Shown here one piece after another: positions 34,809 to 42,455 of a stretch of DNA of 64,000 bases; the first letter of the stretch is position 1, and each line of letters starts with the position of its first letter. The notes under the pieces were generated by a model. It was not told where the DNA came from and made no database searches. It was given only the letters and a program-made list of their open reading frames with translations. The stretch comes from Lacimicrobium alkaliphilum (lineage in GTDB: Bacteria; Pseudomonadota; Gammaproteobacteria; Enterobacterales; Alteromonadaceae), in NCBI RefSeq assembly GCF_001466725.1, contig NZ_CP013650.1:2046001-2110000 (forward strand). The letters run 5' to 3'. Both the position numbers and the translations under genes were made by a program.

Positions 34809-37379
34809 ATGTCATCAAACCAGTCCCGCGCGATGAAACTTGCCGATTATCAAGCCCCCGGTTTCAGTGTCTCCGATATCTATCTGGAGTTTGATTTACA
34901 GGACGAACAAACCAGGGTGACGGCCATCAGTCAGGTGCAACGGGTCGACAGTGCCATCCGGGATCTGGAACTGGATGGAAAAAAACTGATTCTGGAAGGG
35001 CTGTGGATAAACGGTACGCAGACTGAGGTTAGCCTTACAGAACAGGGTATCCGGCTGACTGAGGTGCCGGATCAGTTTGAACTGAGAATCGAAACCCTTA
35101 TCGACCCGGTCAATAACCATGCTCTTGAAGGTCTGTACAAGTCAGGAGGGGCGTTTTGTACTCAATGTGAAGCGCAGGGCTTTCGTCGTATAACCTATTT
35201 TCTGGATCGGCCGGATGTGATGGCCCGATACCGGGTTAAGGTTATTGCTGATAAGCAGGACTGTCCTTATTTGCTGGCCAACGGCAATCTGATTGATAGC
35301 GGTGATGCAGAACAGGGGCGTCATTGGGCACTGTGGGAGGACCCCTTTCCGAAACCCTGTTACCTGTTTGCTCTGGTGGCCGGTGATTTCGATAAGCTGG
35401 AAGATCAGTTTACCACTCACTCCGGTCGTCAGGTGGAATTGCAGCTGTTTGTTGATAAAGGCAATGTCAGTCGTGGTCAGCACGCCCTCGATTCCCTGAA
35501 AAAAGCCATGGCCTGGGACGAGCAGAAATACGGTCTGGAATATGATCTGGATATTTACATGATCGTCGCGGTGGATTTTTTCAATATGGGGGCGATGGAA
35601 AACAAAGGTCTGAATATCTTTAACAGCAAATATGTGCTTGCCGATGCCGCTTCTGCCACAGATCAGGATTACTTTAATATTGAGTCTGTGATTGCCCATG
35701 AGTATTTTCATAACTGGACAGGTAACCGGGTGACCTGCCGTGATTGGTTTCAGCTGAGCCTGAAAGAGGGGCTAACGGTTTTCCGGGATCAACAATTCAG
35801 CGCGGATATGGCCTCTGCTGCCATTGTCAGGATTAATCAGGTCCGGGTAATGCGTGAGCACCAGTTTGCAGAAGACAGTGGCCCCATGGCCCACCCTATT
35901 CGTCCGGCTGAAGTCATGGAGATGAATAACTTCTACTCGGTCACGGTTTATGACAAGGGCGCTGAAGTGATCAGAATGCTGCATACCTTATTAGGTGAGC
36001 AGGGCTTCAGAAAGGGCATGGATTGTTACATCAGTCGCCATGACGGTCAGGCGGTGACCTGTGATGATTTTGTGCAGGCAATGGAAGATGCCAATCAACG
36101 GGATCTCAGTTTGTTCCGCGGATGGTATAGCCAATCTGGTACACCGGTGATCAGCGTGGATTGTGAGTGGGATGAATCCACTCAGCAACTGAGATTGGAT
36201 CTGACTCAGAAAACGCCGCCAACGGCAGACCAGGCTGAAAAGCAGCCCTTGCATATTCCTGTCGCCATTGAGGTTGTGCCTGTGTCGGGGCAGGGAGAGG
36301 GGCGAAGTGAAGTGCTTTCGCTGACCGGGCAACAACAACGCTTTACCTTCGAGAATATCTCAGCCGAGCCGGCCGTGGCCTTACTGACCGGGTTCTCGGC
36401 ACCGGTTAAGGTGGATTATCAGTCAACACCGGGCCATCAACTGGCGGTTATTCTGTACGCCAGCGACCCTGTTGCCCGCTGGGATGCCTGTCAGCAACTG
36501 GTCAGTGACGCGATTTTTACTATTGCGCAGAATGATGCCCGTACTGTGCCTGATTTCCCGATAGAGCTTTTTGCCGGCCTGCTGGAACAGGCGCAGACGG
36601 AGCCCGCGTTAATCGCAGAAATGCTGGAACTGCCAAGTTTTGAAACGCTGGCCCAGCAAAGGGATAGAATCGATGTGGATGCCTTGCTCGGCGCCAGGAA
36701 ACAACTCAAGACGCTGCTGGCAGAGAAATTTTCAGCTCAGTGGCAGAGATTGTTTATACAGTTATCCAATCCTCAGTACGACTATCAACAGCAACAAGTG
36801 GAAAGGCGACGACTGTCCGGTGTCTGTTTGTCTTACCTTGCATGCACTGAAGCCAGCCTGGATATTCTGCGTCAGGCGTATAAGCATAGTGACAATATGA
36901 CCGACACTCTGGCCGTGCTTAAGGCTTGTCAGGCTGAGAACCTGCCCCTGTTTGACGAGCTGATGCAGGACTTTGAACAGAGGTGGCATGATGATCCGCT
37001 TGTTATGGACAAGTGGTTTGCGCTGCACGCCGGGCGTCAGCATCCGGGGTGTCTGAGTACACTGCAATTACTGATGTCTCATGGCAGATACAGTATCAAT
37101 AACCCAAACAGAGTGAGGTCGGTAATGGGCACCTTTGCTTTTTATAATACCGAAGGCTTCCATCGTCGCGACGGCAGTGGCTATAGGTTTCTGACTGATT
37201 ACCTGCTCGAACTGGATGCGGTCAATCCTCAGGTAGCGGCACGGCTGATCACGCCAATGATCCAGTATGCGAAACTTGATGAAAACAGACAGCAGAAAAT
37301 ACGTCTGCAACTGTTGCGACTGTTTGAGCATAAATCACTCAGTCGTGATTTATATGAAAAAGTACAAAAAGCGCTATAA
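34809..37379 (+). CDS. pepN: Aminopeptidase N, M1 family
   Basis: An 856-residue zinc aminopeptidase that removes N-terminal residues from peptides in the cytoplasm. The exopeptidase motif GAMEN is at 261-265. Zinc ligands His297, His301 and Glu320 and catalytic Glu298 lie in HEYFHNW and LSLKE, at the same numbers as E. coli PepN (870 residues). An AGGAG site lies 6 nt before the ATG. A DUF2835 gene follows 34 nt downstream. Confidence 0.97.
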   Translation: MSSNQSRAMKLADYQAPGFSVSDIYLEFDLQDEQTRVTAISQVQRVDSAIRDLELDGKKLILEGLWINGTQTEVSLTEQGIRLTEVPDQFELRIETLIDPVNNHALEGLYKSGGAFCTQCEAQGFRRITYFLDRPDVMARYRVKVIADKQDCPYLLANGNLIDSGDAEQGRHWALWEDPFPKPCYLFALVAGDFDKLEDQFTTHSGRQVELQLFVDKGNVSRGQHALDSLKKAMAWDEQKYGLEYDLDIYMIVAVDFFNMGAMENKGLNIFNSKYVLADAASATDQDYFNIESVIAHEYFHNWTGNRVTCRDWFQLSLKEGLTVFRDQQFSADMASAAIVRINQVRVMREHQFAEDSGPMAHPIRPAEVMEMNNFYSVTVYDKGAEVIRMLHTLLGEQGFRKGMDCYISRHDGQAVTCDDFVQAMEDANQRDLSLFRGWYSQSGTPVISVDCEWDESTQQLRLDLTQKTPPTADQAEKQPLHIPVAIEVVPVSGQGEGRSEVLSLTGQQQRFTFENISAEPAVALLTGFSAPVKVDYQSTPGHQLAVILYASDPVARWDACQQLVSDAIFTIAQNDARTVPDFPIELFAGLLEQAQTEPALIAEMLELPSFETLAQQRDRIDVDALLGARKQLKTLLAEKFSAQWQRLFIQLSNPQYDYQQQQVERRRLSGVCLSYLACTEASLDILRQAYKHSDNMTDTLAVLKACQAENLPLFDELMQDFEQRWHDDPLVMDKWFALHAGRQHPGCLSTLQLLMSHGRYSINNPNRVRSVMGTFAFYNTEGFHRRDGSGYRFLTDYLLELDAVNPQVAARLITPMIQYAKLDENRQQKIRLQLLRLFEHKSLSRDLYEKVQKAL

Positions 37380-37413
37380 ATGTAGACATCTGAACGCAGA
37401 GTATGGGTTTTAA

Positions 37414-37638
37414 ATGGTGAACACCTATTTTTTCCGTATTCATTTAAGCTACGACCAGTGCCAGTATCTATATACTGGCAGTACCAGCCATGCTGTTGTG
37501 ACTGCCGAGTCAGGGCAACGTATTCGCATTCCGGCAAGTAACCTGAGGCCTTTTATCGGTCAATATGGGATCCGCGGCCGTTTCCGCTTAATAACTAATC
37601 AAAACAATAAAATTCTGTCTTTTGAACCTGTCTCCTAA
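37414..37638 (+). CDS. DUF2835 family small protein
   Basis: A 74-residue protein predicted to be all beta, with the pattern of the DUF2835 family: YLYTGSTSHAVV, GQRIRIPASNLRPF and GIRGRFRL. Function unknown. It is cytoplasmic, lacking a signal or membrane segment. Its place just after pepN is seen in other marine gammaproteobacteria as far as I recall. Co-transcription with pepN is plausible from the 34-nt gap. Confidence 0.8.
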   Translation: MVNTYFFRIHLSYDQCQYLYTGSTSHAVVTAESGQRIRIPASNLRPFIGQYGIRGRFRLITNQNNKILSFEPVS

Positions 37639-37731
37639 TCGCAACTTGCTAAATTTAAGACAGCAACCTATTGAAAATAATAAGAAAAGCAACTAGGCTC
37701 AACTGGTACGATTTGTTCTTGCTAATGGGCT

Positions 37732-37750
37732 AAAATGATGTAATCATTTT
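37732..37750. promoter_or_regulatory. 19-nt palindrome upstream of the DUF1302 cluster
   Basis: Perfect arms AAAATGAT (37732-37739) and ATCATTTT (37743-37750) around GTA. It lies about 95 nt upstream of the DUF1302 start in a 205-bp gap without other features. The form suits a dimeric repressor operator. The regulator is unknown. Confidence 0.5.
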
Positions 37751-37843
37751 GTTAATTGTCCAGCATTGGCGCCGGATACCGAGGCAAAAGCATCTGCAGT
37801 GGGACATAAAACACATTGCTGCAGGTTCAGGGGAGAATAAAAA

Positions 37844-39907
37844 ATGAATAACAGGCCGCGCATATTTAACAAGACACCTTTGGCAATTGGCATTGCCGCA
37901 CTGCTTGGGGGGGCAATGGCTCCTGCAATGGCTGCCAGTTGGGATGTCGGTGATGTGTCTATTACTTTAGATTCCAATTTTTCTTTCGGTGCTAGCTACC
38001 GGATTGAAGAACGGGACTTCAGTCTGATAGGTAACAGTAATCATCCGAAGTTCGACTGGACAGGCTATAACGGCACGACTAATGTGGTGTATTCCTCAGC
38101 CGATATCTGGGCCCAGGCCGATGGGGCCTATTCAACTAACGGCGATAACGGCAACCTCAATTTTGATCCATGGGAACCCTTCTCGACTCAGTTTAAGGGC
38201 AGTCACGATCTGAATATCACCTACAAAGACATGGGGTTCTTTGCCCGGGCGATGTATTTCTACGATTTCGAACTGATGGACGGCGATCGCGCCTGGAAAA
38301 ATCCGGTCTCCGCTCAGGCTGGTTTTAACGAGCCTTATGACCCTTGTAGCGACCCTGAAGCCAAAGATGAATTGTGCCGCGACTTCCGTCTGTTGGATGC
38401 ATTCTTCTATTACGATTTCTATATGGGCGATGTACCGGTTTCCCTGCGTGTCGGGAATCAGGTCGTAAGCTGGGGTGAGAGTACCTTTATTCAGCACGGT
38501 ATCAACACGATCAATCCTGTGGATGTCACCAGGGCTCAGGCGCCCGGTGCAGAACTGAAAGAAGTCTTTATACCGGTTGGTATGGTGTTTGCGCAGTTTG
38601 GCCTGACCAATAATATGGGCCTGTCCATGTACTATCAGTATGAGTGGGAAAAAAGTCGTCTGCCTCAGGCCGGCAGCTATTTTGCCACCAACGATTTTGC
38701 CGGGGAGGGCGGTCAGTCAGCCAACGTGCAGTTAGGCTTTACCGGTAACCCTGATATCGACCTGAATTTCCTGCTGATGAGCCTTAATGGGCTCGGCGAC
38801 GGCCTGCGTGCAGGCGCGGACGCCAGCCAGATTTCACAGGCATACCTGGCATTTCCGACTAAAGTAGCAGTGCGCGGATACAGTGATGAGGCGCACAATG
38901 ATGCCGATGATCAGGGCCAGTACGGCATCAAGTTGTCTTACTATTCAGAAGCGCTGAATGATACTGAGTTTGGTTTCTACCATATTAACTATCATAGCCA
39001 GCGGCCATTGATCTCCGGTATCGCGTCTGACTTCACTCAGGCTGGTATTGGGGCTGACCTGGCTTATCTGGCAGCCAATCAGATTACTAAAGATAATATC
39101 ACCGATTTGCGTGCTTTCACTAAGGCCGAGTTCGAGTATCCGGAAGACATTAAACTTTATGGTATCAGTTTCAACACGCAGGTGGGTGAAACAGCTCTGG
39201 CCGGTGAAATCGCTTACCGTCAGGACGAGCCTCTGCAGATCGATGATGTTGAACTCCTGTACGCTGGTATGCCACAGCAGCTTGCCAATGCAGGTCTGCG
39301 ACCTGACCTGGCAGGTATATCTCAGTTAAATGATTACCTTGGTTATACGGTAGGCCCGGGCGAGACAGCACCTGGCGCTGTTTTTTCTGATACTACCCAG
39401 ATACAGTTCACTGCCACGCACTTATTCGGCCCTACATTAGGCACAGATAATCTGGTGGTGTTGGGTGAAGTCGGTTATGTCAACGTACACGATATGCCGG
39501 ATCCGGCGTTGCTCAGACTGAACGGCCCGGGAACCTCCAGAAGTGGTCCGATTCCCGGTAAGGAAGGTCTGCATATAGGCTTGTCGAATGGCCCGGAAAC
39601 CAATCCTTTCCCGACGGACGACGCCTGGGGTTACAGATTGCTGGCTAAGGCCGATTACAATAACGTGTTTTCCGGTGTCAACATGTCAGTGAGGGCGACA
39701 TTTGCCCATGACGTTGACGGCATTACTCCGGATCCACTGTTCCTGTTTATTGAAGACAGAAAGTCTTCCAGTATATCTCTGGATTTTGACTACCTGAGTA
39801 AGTGGTCTGCCAGTTTCTCACTGAATTCCTTCTGGGGTGGCGTAGGTACAACTAACTCGCTGTCTGACCGGGACTTCGTATCCTTCAACATCAAATATTC
39901 AATCTAG
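37844..39907 (+). CDS. DUF1302 outer membrane protein
   Basis: A 687-residue exported protein with a signal peptide ending in AMAA (about residue 31) and a beta-rich body of alternating aromatic strands. The NFSFGASYRIEERD opening, the VVSWGESTFIQHGIN core and the C-terminal FVSFNIKYSI strand are typical of DUF1302, a probable outer-membrane barrel. GGGGAG precedes the ATG. It is the first gene of a DUF1302-DUF1329-YCF48-RND run, a combination I associate with bacteria that take up or export hydrophobic compounds such as sterols, fatty acids or terpenoids. The substrate here is unknown. Confidence 0.87.
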   Translation: MNNRPRIFNKTPLAIGIAALLGGAMAPAMAASWDVGDVSITLDSNFSFGASYRIEERDFSLIGNSNHPKFDWTGYNGTTNVVYSSADIWAQADGAYSTNGDNGNLNFDPWEPFSTQFKGSHDLNITYKDMGFFARAMYFYDFELMDGDRAWKNPVSAQAGFNEPYDPCSDPEAKDELCRDFRLLDAFFYYDFYMGDVPVSLRVGNQVVSWGESTFIQHGINTINPVDVTRAQAPGAELKEVFIPVGMVFAQFGLTNNMGLSMYYQYEWEKSRLPQAGSYFATNDFAGEGGQSANVQLGFTGNPDIDLNFLLMSLNGLGDGLRAGADASQISQAYLAFPTKVAVRGYSDEAHNDADDQGQYGIKLSYYSEALNDTEFGFYHINYHSQRPLISGIASDFTQAGIGADLAYLAANQITKDNITDLRAFTKAEFEYPEDIKLYGISFNTQVGETALAGEIAYRQDEPLQIDDVELLYAGMPQQLANAGLRPDLAGISQLNDYLGYTVGPGETAPGAVFSDTTQIQFTATHLFGPTLGTDNLVVLGEVGYVNVHDMPDPALLRLNGPGTSRSGPIPGKEGLHIGLSNGPETNPFPTDDAWGYRLLAKADYNNVFSGVNMSVRATFAHDVDGITPDPLFLFIEDRKSSSISLDFDYLSKWSASFSLNSFWGGVGTTNSLSDRDFVSFNIKYSI

Positions 39908-39920
39908 GGAGTCGTAGCAA

Positions 39921-41285
39921 ATGAAAAAGTTAACCCTAGTCGCAACGGCATTGAGTCTGGTTATCAGTAGCTCATTGGCCCAGGCTAAAGTCTCAGAAGC
40001 AGAAGCGGCAAAGTTAGGTACAGAGCTGATGCCACTTGGTGGCGAAAAGTCAGCGAATGCGGATGGCAGCATCCCTGCGTGGAATGGCGGTATCACCGAA
40101 CCCCCGGCAGGATATTCTGTTGGCGATCACCACCCCGATCCGTACCCCGGTGATAAGGTGTTGTTTGAGATCACTGCATCCAATATGGCAGAACACGCTG
40201 AGTTGTTGTCTGAAGGTCAGAAAAAATTGTTCGAAACCTATCCGGATACCTTTAAAATTCCGGTTTATGAGACCCGTCGCAGTGCATCAGCACCAGAGTT
40301 TGTCTATGAAGCTACCAAAGAAAATGCGACCCGCGCAGAGCTGGTAGAAGGTGGTAACGGCGTAAAGAATGCGGCAATGGGCATTCCTTTCCCGATTCCG
40401 CAAAACGGCCTGGAAGCTATCTGGAACCATATTCTGCGCTATCGTGGCGAAGCCATTCAGCGCTATGGCGGTCAGGCCGCCCCCACTGCCGCCGGTGATT
40501 ATAATCTTATCGGTTTTGATGATGTTCTGATGATTAAGTACTCGGAGCAGGGGGTTACCCCGGAAAAACTGGTAGAAGAAAATGTACTGATGAAGTTCAA
40601 GCAGAGTATTACCGAGCCGGCCAGACTGGCGGGTACTGCGTTGCTGGTACATGAGACCATGGATCAGGTGCGCGAACCGCGCCAGGCCTGGACCTATAAC
40701 ACCGGTCAGCGCCGCGTGCGTAAAGCACCGAATATCGCTTACGATGCACCGGGCACAGCGGCTGATGGTCTGAGAACTACCGATGATTTCGATATGTTTA
40801 ACGGCGCTCCTGATCGCTATAACTGGACGCTCAAAGGCAAACAGGAGTTATATGTTCCGTATAACAACTACGAGCTTCACAGTGATGACGTTACTTATAG
40901 CGACATTCTCAAGCCCGGACATATCAATCCTGATCTGACCCGTTTTGAAAAGCACCGGGTGTGGGTAGTCGAAGCGAACCTCAAAGATGAGTACCGTCAT
41001 ATATATCAGAAGCGGGTGTTCTATATTGATGAGGACAGCTGGCAGATTCTGGTAGCCGATATGTATGATAACCGTAACGAGTTATATCGGGTGGCAATGG
41101 CATACGCAGTAAACTATTACGAAGTGCCTGCCCTATGGTCTACACTGGATGTGTATCATGATCTGAACTCTCGTCGTTATCTGGCGCTGGGTCTGGATAA
41201 TGAAACTCAGATGTATGATTTTACTATTAAACCAAGTGACAGGGATTTTACGCCACAGGCATTGCGCCGCTCAGGTATAAGATAA
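39921..41285 (+). CDS. DUF1329 exported protein
   Basis: A 454-residue protein with a signal peptide (MKKLTLVATALSLVISSSLA). The mature part matches DUF1329: GGEKSANADGSIPAWNGGI near the start, then RQAWTYNTGQRRVRKAPNIAYD, and YRVAMAYAVNYYEVPALW near the end. The fold resembles LolA/LolB-like lipid carriers in some members, so a periplasmic or outer-membrane-associated hydrophobic carrier is possible. It starts 13 nt after the DUF1302 gene with a GGGAG site. A strong terminator follows, so the downstream YCF48 and RND genes may depend on read-through or their own promoter. Confidence 0.87.
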   Translation: MKKLTLVATALSLVISSSLAQAKVSEAEAAKLGTELMPLGGEKSANADGSIPAWNGGITEPPAGYSVGDHHPDPYPGDKVLFEITASNMAEHAELLSEGQKKLFETYPDTFKIPVYETRRSASAPEFVYEATKENATRAELVEGGNGVKNAAMGIPFPIPQNGLEAIWNHILRYRGEAIQRYGGQAAPTAAGDYNLIGFDDVLMIKYSEQGVTPEKLVEENVLMKFKQSITEPARLAGTALLVHETMDQVREPRQAWTYNTGQRRVRKAPNIAYDAPGTAADGLRTTDDFDMFNGAPDRYNWTLKGKQELYVPYNNYELHSDDVTYSDILKPGHINPDLTRFEKHRVWVVEANLKDEYRHIYQKRVFYIDEDSWQILVADMYDNRNELYRVAMAYAVNYYEVPALWSTLDVYHDLNSRRYLALGLDNETQMYDFTIKPSDRDFTPQALRRSGIR

Positions 41286-41319
41286 CTGTCGTTACCAACT
41301 CCTGAGTGGAAATGGTATA

Positions 41320-41346
41320 AAACGGTTGGCAATGCCAACCGTTTTT
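41320..41346 (+). terminator. Rho-independent terminator after the DUF1329 gene
   Basis: Perfect 11-bp arms AAACGGTTGGC (41320-41330) and GCCAACCGTTT (41334-41344) around AAT, followed by TTGTTGG. It splits the four-gene cluster in two. Confidence 0.88.
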
Positions 41347-41350
41347 GTTG

Positions 41351-41383
41351 GTCTCATCCAGTGAGACTCACCCGCTTTGCGGG
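41351..41383. repeat. Two further small hairpins before the YCF48-like gene
   Basis: GTCTCA/TGAGAC (41351-41356, 41362-41367) and CCCGC/GCGGG (41371-41375, 41379-41383) follow the terminator directly. A weaker CTAGC/GCTAG pair comes next. Together they fill the gap up to the ribosome binding site of the next gene. Confidence 0.5.
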
Positions 41384-41423
41384 CTAGCTGAAGCTGCGCT
41401 AGAACTCTTCCGGAGTTTTAGTG

Positions 41424-42446
41424 ATGAGTTTCTCAACCGTGCGAAATTCTATGAAAAAAAACATATTGCCTCTCTTCGCCGCCGTTTTAATCTTCAGTAC
41501 TACGGCAACCTCAGATGTCACCCCACAAGCCTCATTTCAGGCCCCTCTGGCAAATAAGTCCCTGTTACTGGATATCAGCCAGATAGGACAAACACAGCGG
41601 CTTATCGCTGTCGGTGAGCGGGGGCATATTCTGATTTCTGAGGATGGCCAGAGCTGGCAGCAAAAGCAGGTACCGGTAACTGCTACGCTGACTGCAGTGT
41701 TTGCCCGCGATAATCATATCTGGGTGGTGGGGCATGATGCCGTGATTCTGTACAGCGACGATGGTGGAGAAAGCTGGCAGATTCAGAATTTTGAACCGGA
41801 ACTACAAAAACCTTTAATGGATGTTCTGTTTTTCGATGATCGCCATGGTATTGCTATTGGTGCCTACGGTCTGTTCTACCGGACAGAGGATGGTGGACAA
41901 AGCTGGAATAAGGAAGCCCATATCTCTTTGCTGAATGAGATGGATGTGGAATACCTTGAATCCCTTAAGGAGGAGGACATAAATCTCTATGAAAGCGAAA
42001 TGGAAGCGATTTTACCCCATCTGAACCGCGTTTCTGTTGCCGGTGACAAACTGTTACTTGCAGGAGAAGCCGGAACGCTGGCTGTCAGTGAGGATAAGGG
42101 ACAAAGCTGGCAACGCATGGATGTGGATTACTACGGTTCCTTTTTTGATATCCAGCAAATGACAGATGGCCGGATCTTCGCTGCGGGCCTGCGCGGGAAT
42201 CTGTTTGAATATGTTGATGAGCAGTGGCAGGAGATTGAAACCGGTATCAGTTCAACCCTGAACTCAATTGTCCGTATCGAAGGTAAAGCGCCGCTGATTG
42301 TTGCTAACAAGGGCTATTATTTGTGGCTGGAAGAGCCACTCAGAGCCGAGCAGACCGACGACGAAGAAGCGCTGGTCAATGCTGTGCTGTTTAACGATAA
42401 ACTCCTGGTGGTTACAGAAGCCGGGATCCAGGAACTGCAGAAGTAG
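41424..42446 (+). CDS. YCF48/BNR-repeat exported protein
   Basis: A 340-residue protein with a signal peptide (hydrophobic core ILPLFAAVLIFSTTA). The body is a beta-propeller of BNR/YCF48-type blades, with the repeated motif S-D-G-x-S-W visible as SEDGQSWQQ, SDDGGESWQ, TEDGGQSWN and SEDKGQSWQR. Relatives include the photosystem II assembly factor HCF136, but in non-photosynthetic bacteria such genes commonly accompany RND exporters. The ATG at 41424 is used, with GGAG 8 nt upstream. The RND gene follows after 9 nt. Confidence 0.86.
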   Translation: MSFSTVRNSMKKNILPLFAAVLIFSTTATSDVTPQASFQAPLANKSLLLDISQIGQTQRLIAVGERGHILISEDGQSWQQKQVPVTATLTAVFARDNHIWVVGHDAVILYSDDGGESWQIQNFEPELQKPLMDVLFFDDRHGIAIGAYGLFYRTEDGGQSWNKEAHISLLNEMDVEYLESLKEEDINLYESEMEAILPHLNRVSVAGDKLLLAGEAGTLAVSEDKGQSWQRMDVDYYGSFFDIQQMTDGRIFAAGLRGNLFEYVDEQWQEIETGISSTLNSIVRIEGKAPLIVANKGYYLWLEEPLRAEQTDDEEALVNAVLFNDKLLVVTEAGIQELQK

Positions 42447-42455
42447 AGTGCAATT

